Positions 60,513-64,000 of a stretch of 64,000 bases of DNA are shown in pieces (within the stretch, counting starts at the first letter, position 1; every line of letters begins with the position of its first letter). Both the position numbers and the translations under genes were made by a program. Origin of the DNA: JAHBVY01 sp964415255. Lineage in GTDB: Bacteria; Myxococcota_A; Polyangia; Polyangiales; Polyangiaceae. The DNA is taken from positions 1 through 64,000 of the forward strand of contig CAYQAC010000002.1 in the NCBI GenBank assembly GCA_964415255.1, in the 5' to 3' direction. The notes under the pieces were generated by a model. That model saw only the letters and a list, made by a program, of their open reading frames with translations, had not been told where the DNA came from and made no database searches.

Positions 60513-62219
60513 ATGCACCCCCTGCTCGCCACGCACCTGAAGCTCGCCCTAGCTGGCGCCGAGCCCCCAGCCGACGCTGGCTGGCAGCGCCTCCTCGAGT
60601 TGGTCAGTGACGATTACTATCACGCCGAGGCTGAGCGTGAGGAGCTGAGGCGCGCGATCGACGCGTGTGAGCGTGGCCACGAAGCGCAGGCGGCGCAGCT
60701 GAACCACGAGCTTGAGCAGCGGACGGAGTTCGAGCAGGCGCTAGCTGACAGCCGCGCCGAGCTGCACGAGGTGTTGGCCGCGATGCCTGACCAGGTGTGG
60801 CTGGTGGAGGCTGACAACAGCCTGGTCGATCCGCGGCCCCGCATCCCCACGCCCGAGGTGAACGAGCTGATGGCGGCGCTCCTGGAGTCCGGGGAGCTCG
60901 ACGCCGCCTGCCGGCGCGCGCGGCGTGAAGGCGCGCTCGTCCAGTGGGAGTTTTCAGCGACGGTGGCCGGGCAGCGGGGCCTGTATGAGGCGCGCTGCGT
61001 GCCGCACCCGAGCAGCCGCGGCGTCGTCCTGGTGCGAGATCTGACGGAGCTCCGCGCGACGCAGCAGCAGCTCGCTGCGAGCGAACAAATGGCCTCCGTC
61101 GGTGTGATGGCGACGGGCGTGGCGCACGAGGTGAACAGCCCCCTCACCGCAGTGGTGAGCAACCTCGAGCACCTGGCGGAGCAGCTTGAGCGCCTGACCC
61201 CAACGCTCCGCGAGCAGGGCGAGCTCGATTTACTCACCGCGACGCTCGAGGCCAAGCAGGGCGCCTCACGGATCCGCGAGGTGGTGCGTGAGCTCTCGTG
61301 GTTCGCTGGCTCCTACCGCGGTCAGCCGCGGCCCTGCGACGTGAACGAGCTGGTCGACGGCGCGCTGTTGCTCGTCGCCCATGAGCTGCGTCACCGCGCC
61401 AAACTCACGCAGCTGCGCGGTGAGCTGCCGGAGTTCATCGGGGACGGCGCGCGGCTCGCGCAGGCGTTCGTGAACCTGCTGATGAACGCGGCGCAGTCCA
61501 TCGAGGTGGGGCAAGCGGAGCAGCACCGCATCGAGGTGGAGACAGCCCAGCACGGTGAGGCCATCACGATCCGCATCGCTGACACCGGGGCTGGCGTCGC
61601 ACCTCGGGTGGCGCTCGATCCCGCGCTCAGCCCCACAAAGCTCAAGGGCAGCGCGGGCCTGGCCTTGGGCATCGCTCGCAAGATCGTGGAGGATCACCAC
61701 GGGAGCCTCCAGCTGCGCGCTGAGCCAGGCGCTGGGAGCGAGGTGCTGGTCACGCTCCCGCTGCTCCCTCACCTGCCACGCAGCGTCCCCTCAGCCCCGC
61801 TCGAGCCGAGCCGCGCTGAGGTCACCGCCCAGCCCCGCCTGCTGATCATCGACGACGAGGCTGACGTCGGGCGCGCCATGCGCCGCTCGCTGGCTGGGCG
61901 CTACCACATCACCCTCGCGCGCTCCGGCGGAGAGGCACTGGAGCTGCTGCAAACCCAGCGGTTCAATCTTGTGATCTGCGACTTGATGATGCCGGAGATG
62001 AGCGGCATGGCCCTGTTCGATCACGCGTCGCGGCGCTACCCCGAGCAGGCAGCGCGCTTCGTGTTCATGACGGGCGGCGCCTTCTCCGACGCGGGCAGGC
62101 GCTTCTTAGACCAGCTCACCACGGAGCACCTGAAGAAGCCCTTCGATCAGAACCACCTGCGCGAGTTCGTCGCGCAGCACCTGAGGCGGCTCGGCCCACT
62201 GACGAACGACGCTCCTTGA
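60513..62219 (+). CDS. Soluble hybrid histidine kinase
   Basis: 568 residues. A helical, acidic N-terminus and coiled coil (EREELRRAIDACERGHEAQA) to ~90, a PAS-like region (ADSRAELHEVLAAMPDQVWL) and then His box near 202 (MATGVAHEVNSPLTAVVSNL), ATPase motifs NLLMNAAQSIEVGQ, DTGAGVAP and GLALGIARKIVED, and a receiver ~440-560 with Asp near 489 (VICDLMMPEMSG) and Lys in LKKPFD. Cytoplasmic. A hairpin CTGCGC-6-GCGCAG lies ~50 bases upstream. Its stop codon is two bases before a dispersed G-rich motif. Confidence 0.92.
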   Translation: MHPLLATHLKLALAGAEPPADAGWQRLLELVSDDYYHAEAEREELRRAIDACERGHEAQAAQLNHELEQRTEFEQALADSRAELHEVLAAMPDQVWLVEADNSLVDPRPRIPTPEVNELMAALLESGELDAACRRARREGALVQWEFSATVAGQRGLYEARCVPHPSSRGVVLVRDLTELRATQQQLAASEQMASVGVMATGVAHEVNSPLTAVVSNLEHLAEQLERLTPTLREQGELDLLTATLEAKQGASRIREVVRELSWFAGSYRGQPRPCDVNELVDGALLLVAHELRHRAKLTQLRGELPEFIGDGARLAQAFVNLLMNAAQSIEVGQAEQHRIEVETAQHGEAITIRIADTGAGVAPRVALDPALSPTKLKGSAGLALGIARKIVEDHHGSLQLRAEPGAGSEVLVTLPLLPHLPRSVPSAPLEPSRAEVTAQPRLLIIDDEADVGRAMRRSLAGRYHITLARSGGEALELLQTQRFNLVICDLMMPEMSGMALFDHASRRYPEQAARFVFMTGGAFSDAGRRFLDQLTTEHLKKPFDQNHLREFVAQHLRRLGPLTNDAP

Positions 62220-62221
62220 TC

Positions 62222-62246
62222 GGGGTTTGGGGGTTGGGCACCGCGC
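62222..62246 (+). repeat. Dispersed G-rich motif, copy 9
   Basis: GGGGTTTGGGGGTTGGGCAC then CGCGC. Begins three bases after the kinase stop codon, same strand. Confidence 0.75.
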
Positions 62247-62364
62247 TACCTCAACCGCACCTGACAGCGCACCTGACCACCACGAAGCGCGCCGCTCGCC
62301 GCGCCTCAGCCCACCGCCATTCAGGCAGCTAAGCTGACCGCGCCGCGCCAGCGCCGCCACACAC

Positions 62365-63951
62365 CTACGGCAACTTGTAACGAACGCCGCTCGGCGTGTC
62401 CTCGAACTGCACCCCGAGCGCCTTGAGCCCATCGCGGATGGCGTCCGCCGTGGCGAAATCACGCGCCTTGCGCGCCGCGTGACGCGCCAGCGCCACCCGC
62501 TTCAAATCCTCCACGCTGAGCGTCCCCGCACCGAGCAGCTCGAGCGCCACGGCGGGCGCTGGGGCGCTCCCTGCCTCTGCCTCCAGCTCCTCCTTCGCGA
62601 TCACCCCGGATTGCCCCGCGCGCAGCACGCCGAGCACCGCGTCGCAAGCCGTGAGCGCCGCGTGCGCGCGCGTGGCCGCTTGGCCCGTGGGCTTCAGGCG
62701 GTTCACGTGCCCCACGAAGTCGAACAGCTGCGCGAGCGCGGCCGAAGCGTTCAAGTCGTCATCCAGCGCCGCGCCGAAGCCCTCCTCAAGCGCCGCGGTG
62801 ACGCGCTCCATCTCCGCAACCAGCGCGGGCGCCGCCGGCGCTGACTCGCCCTCCACCAGGAGATCGTGGCAGTTCTGGAGCCGCGCGATCGAGGCGCGCG
62901 CGGCGTCCAGCCCCTCCAGCGTGAAGTTCATGGGCTGGCGGTAGTGGTTCGCGAGCAACAGGTAGCGCACCTCGCGCGCGCTGTAGCCGCGCTCCGTGAG
63001 GTCCGCGAGGGTGTAGAGCGTGCCCTCGCTCTTGCTCATCTTGCGGCCGTTCACCAGCAGGTGGCGCGCATGCATCCAGTGGCGCGCGTACTCGGCGCCG
63101 GTCGCGCCCACCGCCTGCGCCACCTCACACTCATGATGCGGGAAGATGTTGTCCTCCCCCCCGGTGTGGATGTCGAACACCTCACCCAGGTAGCGCGAGC
63201 TCATGGCGGAGCACTCGATGTGCCAGCCGGGGAAGCCCTCCCCGATGCGTGGGTCGAGCGCCGGCCGCTGCGCCGCTCCGGAGGAAGACAGGTACTCTGA
63301 CCAAGTCGCGTCGCTGTGCGGATCCCACTGCATCAGGTGCCCCGCATCGGTTTTCCACAAGGCAAAATCTGCCGGGTGCCGCTTCAGCTGGTTCACCTCC
63401 ACGCGCGCGCCGGCCTCCAAGTCCTCAACCACCTTACCGCTCAGCGCGCCGTAGGCTGGGAAGCTTGAGATGTCGTAGTAGACCTCGCCGCTATTCTCCG
63501 GGATGTAAGCGTGGCCGCGCTCCAAGAGCTACTGGATCTGCACCAGCATCTCCGCGATGTGCTCGGTGGCGCGGGGGTAGCGCTCGGCGTCCTTCACGCC
63601 CAGGGCCCTCCTATCCGCGTGGAAACCATCTTCGAAGTGGCGCGCCACCTTGAACGGATCCCAGCCGAGCTCGCGCGCCGTCTTCTGGAGCTTGTCCTCC
63701 CCCCCCGCGTCGGCGCGGCTGTCCTCCGTCAGGTGACCCACGTCGGTGATGTTCATCACCTGGGTCACCTGGTAGCCGCGGTACTCGAAGTAGCGCCGCA
63801 GCAGGTCCGCAAACAAGAACGAGCGGAAGTTGCCGATGTGCGCCGTCGAGTAGACGGTGGGCCCGCAGTTATAAATCGAGACGCGCGAAGGCTCAGCTGG
63901 AGTGAACTCAATCTGCTTTTTTAGCCGCGTGTCGTAGAGCAAGAAGGCCAT
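62365..63951 (-). pseudogene. cysS: Cysteinyl-tRNA synthetase gene with an in-frame TAG
   Basis: The reading frame runs from ATG 63951 to 62365 (527 codons plus stop) with one interruption: TAG at codon 141 (plus-strand 63529-63531), in AEMLVQIQ-stop-LLERGHAY. Everything on both sides is intact and in one frame: Zn ligand Cys in YNCGPTVY, HIGN motif in STAHIGNFRSF, Cys in WHIECSAMSS, the GGEDNIFPHHECE block and KMSKS in GRKMSKSEGTLYTL. A single base change (sense codon to TAG) explains it. The enzyme charges tRNA-Cys and is essential, so another copy, suppression or a sequence error is required; a TTG at 63525 could restart the C-terminal part. Confidence 0.85.
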
Positions 63952-64000
63952 CTTCGCCGGCTTCTAGAGCGGCGATCCGTTCGCCGCAAGACGGCGCTGC

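Noticed and set aside
62365..63951. Genome-wide reassignment of TAG to explain cysS
   Set aside because: TAG is used as the normal stop of several genes in the same window.

Overview
The window is about 70% G+C and looks like the chromosome of a myxobacterium or close relative (Myxococcota, formerly Deltaproteobacteria). Reasons: a DUF2378/TIGR02265 protein, a DUF1592-DUF1552 pair, many lipoproteins with Gly/Thr/Ser-rich linkers after the lipidated cysteine, six histidine kinases (three with a fused receiver), an NtrC-type regulator, and no phage, plasmid or CRISPR signature. There is no rRNA or tRNA gene that I can support. Within operons, neighbouring genes usually overlap by 4 bases (ATGA/GTGA).

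Layout. 1-1.6 kb: wreck of a type I restriction-modification locus, with two hsdM 5' fragments inside ~96-bp direct repeats around a frameshifted YhcG-type nuclease gene. 1.6-6.0 kb: MscS-like channel plus two cation/proton antiporters. 6.2-9.2 kb: sensor kinase and sigma-54 response regulator. 9.4-15.1 kb: three-gene heavy-metal-type RND efflux operon, with two palindromes upstream as candidate operators. 15.6-16.4 kb: decayed or unknown secreted proteins. 16.7-21.4 kb: DUF2378 protein, DsbD-like lipoprotein, membrane hybrid kinase, rsmE. 21.6-27.7 kb: secreted hydrolase-like lipoprotein, cell-surface lipoprotein, transglutaminase-like protein, CoxE-like VWA protein. 27.7-32.4 kb: chemoreceptor-like protein with a small membrane partner, and a membrane kinase. 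32.6-33.5 kb: HEAT-repeat protein plus unknown partner. 33.7-41.3 kb: large lipoprotein, PHB-depolymerase-like esterase, ArsC-family protein, barrel-like protein, lipoprotein, amidase. 41.4-42.4 kb: iron storage pair bfr/bfd, divergent, with a Fur-box-like site. 42.5-48.3 kb: PhoD phosphatase, Deg protease and, divergent from it, a histone-deacetylase-fold enzyme with an unusual C-terminal domain. 48.4-53.1 kb: four-gene coupled operon DUF1592 - DUF1552 - lipoprotein - barrel-like protein. 53.2-62.2 kb: lipoprotein hydrolase, hybrid kinase, STAS-like protein, Hsp70 with a His-rich repeat insert, HAD phosphatase, hybrid kinase. 62.4-64 kb: cysS interrupted by one in-frame TAG.

Three themes stand out. 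First, a short G-rich motif (core TTTTGGGGGTTGGGCACCGC) recurs about nine times, seven of them just 3' of a gene on the same strand. Second, spacers and a few coding regions carry short tandem repeats, each with a different unit (9, 21, 22, 26, 27, 33 and ~40 bp). Third, several genes lack something expected: cysS has a stop codon, the nuclease a frameshift, hsdM is truncated, and bacterioferritin lacks one ferroxidase ligand.
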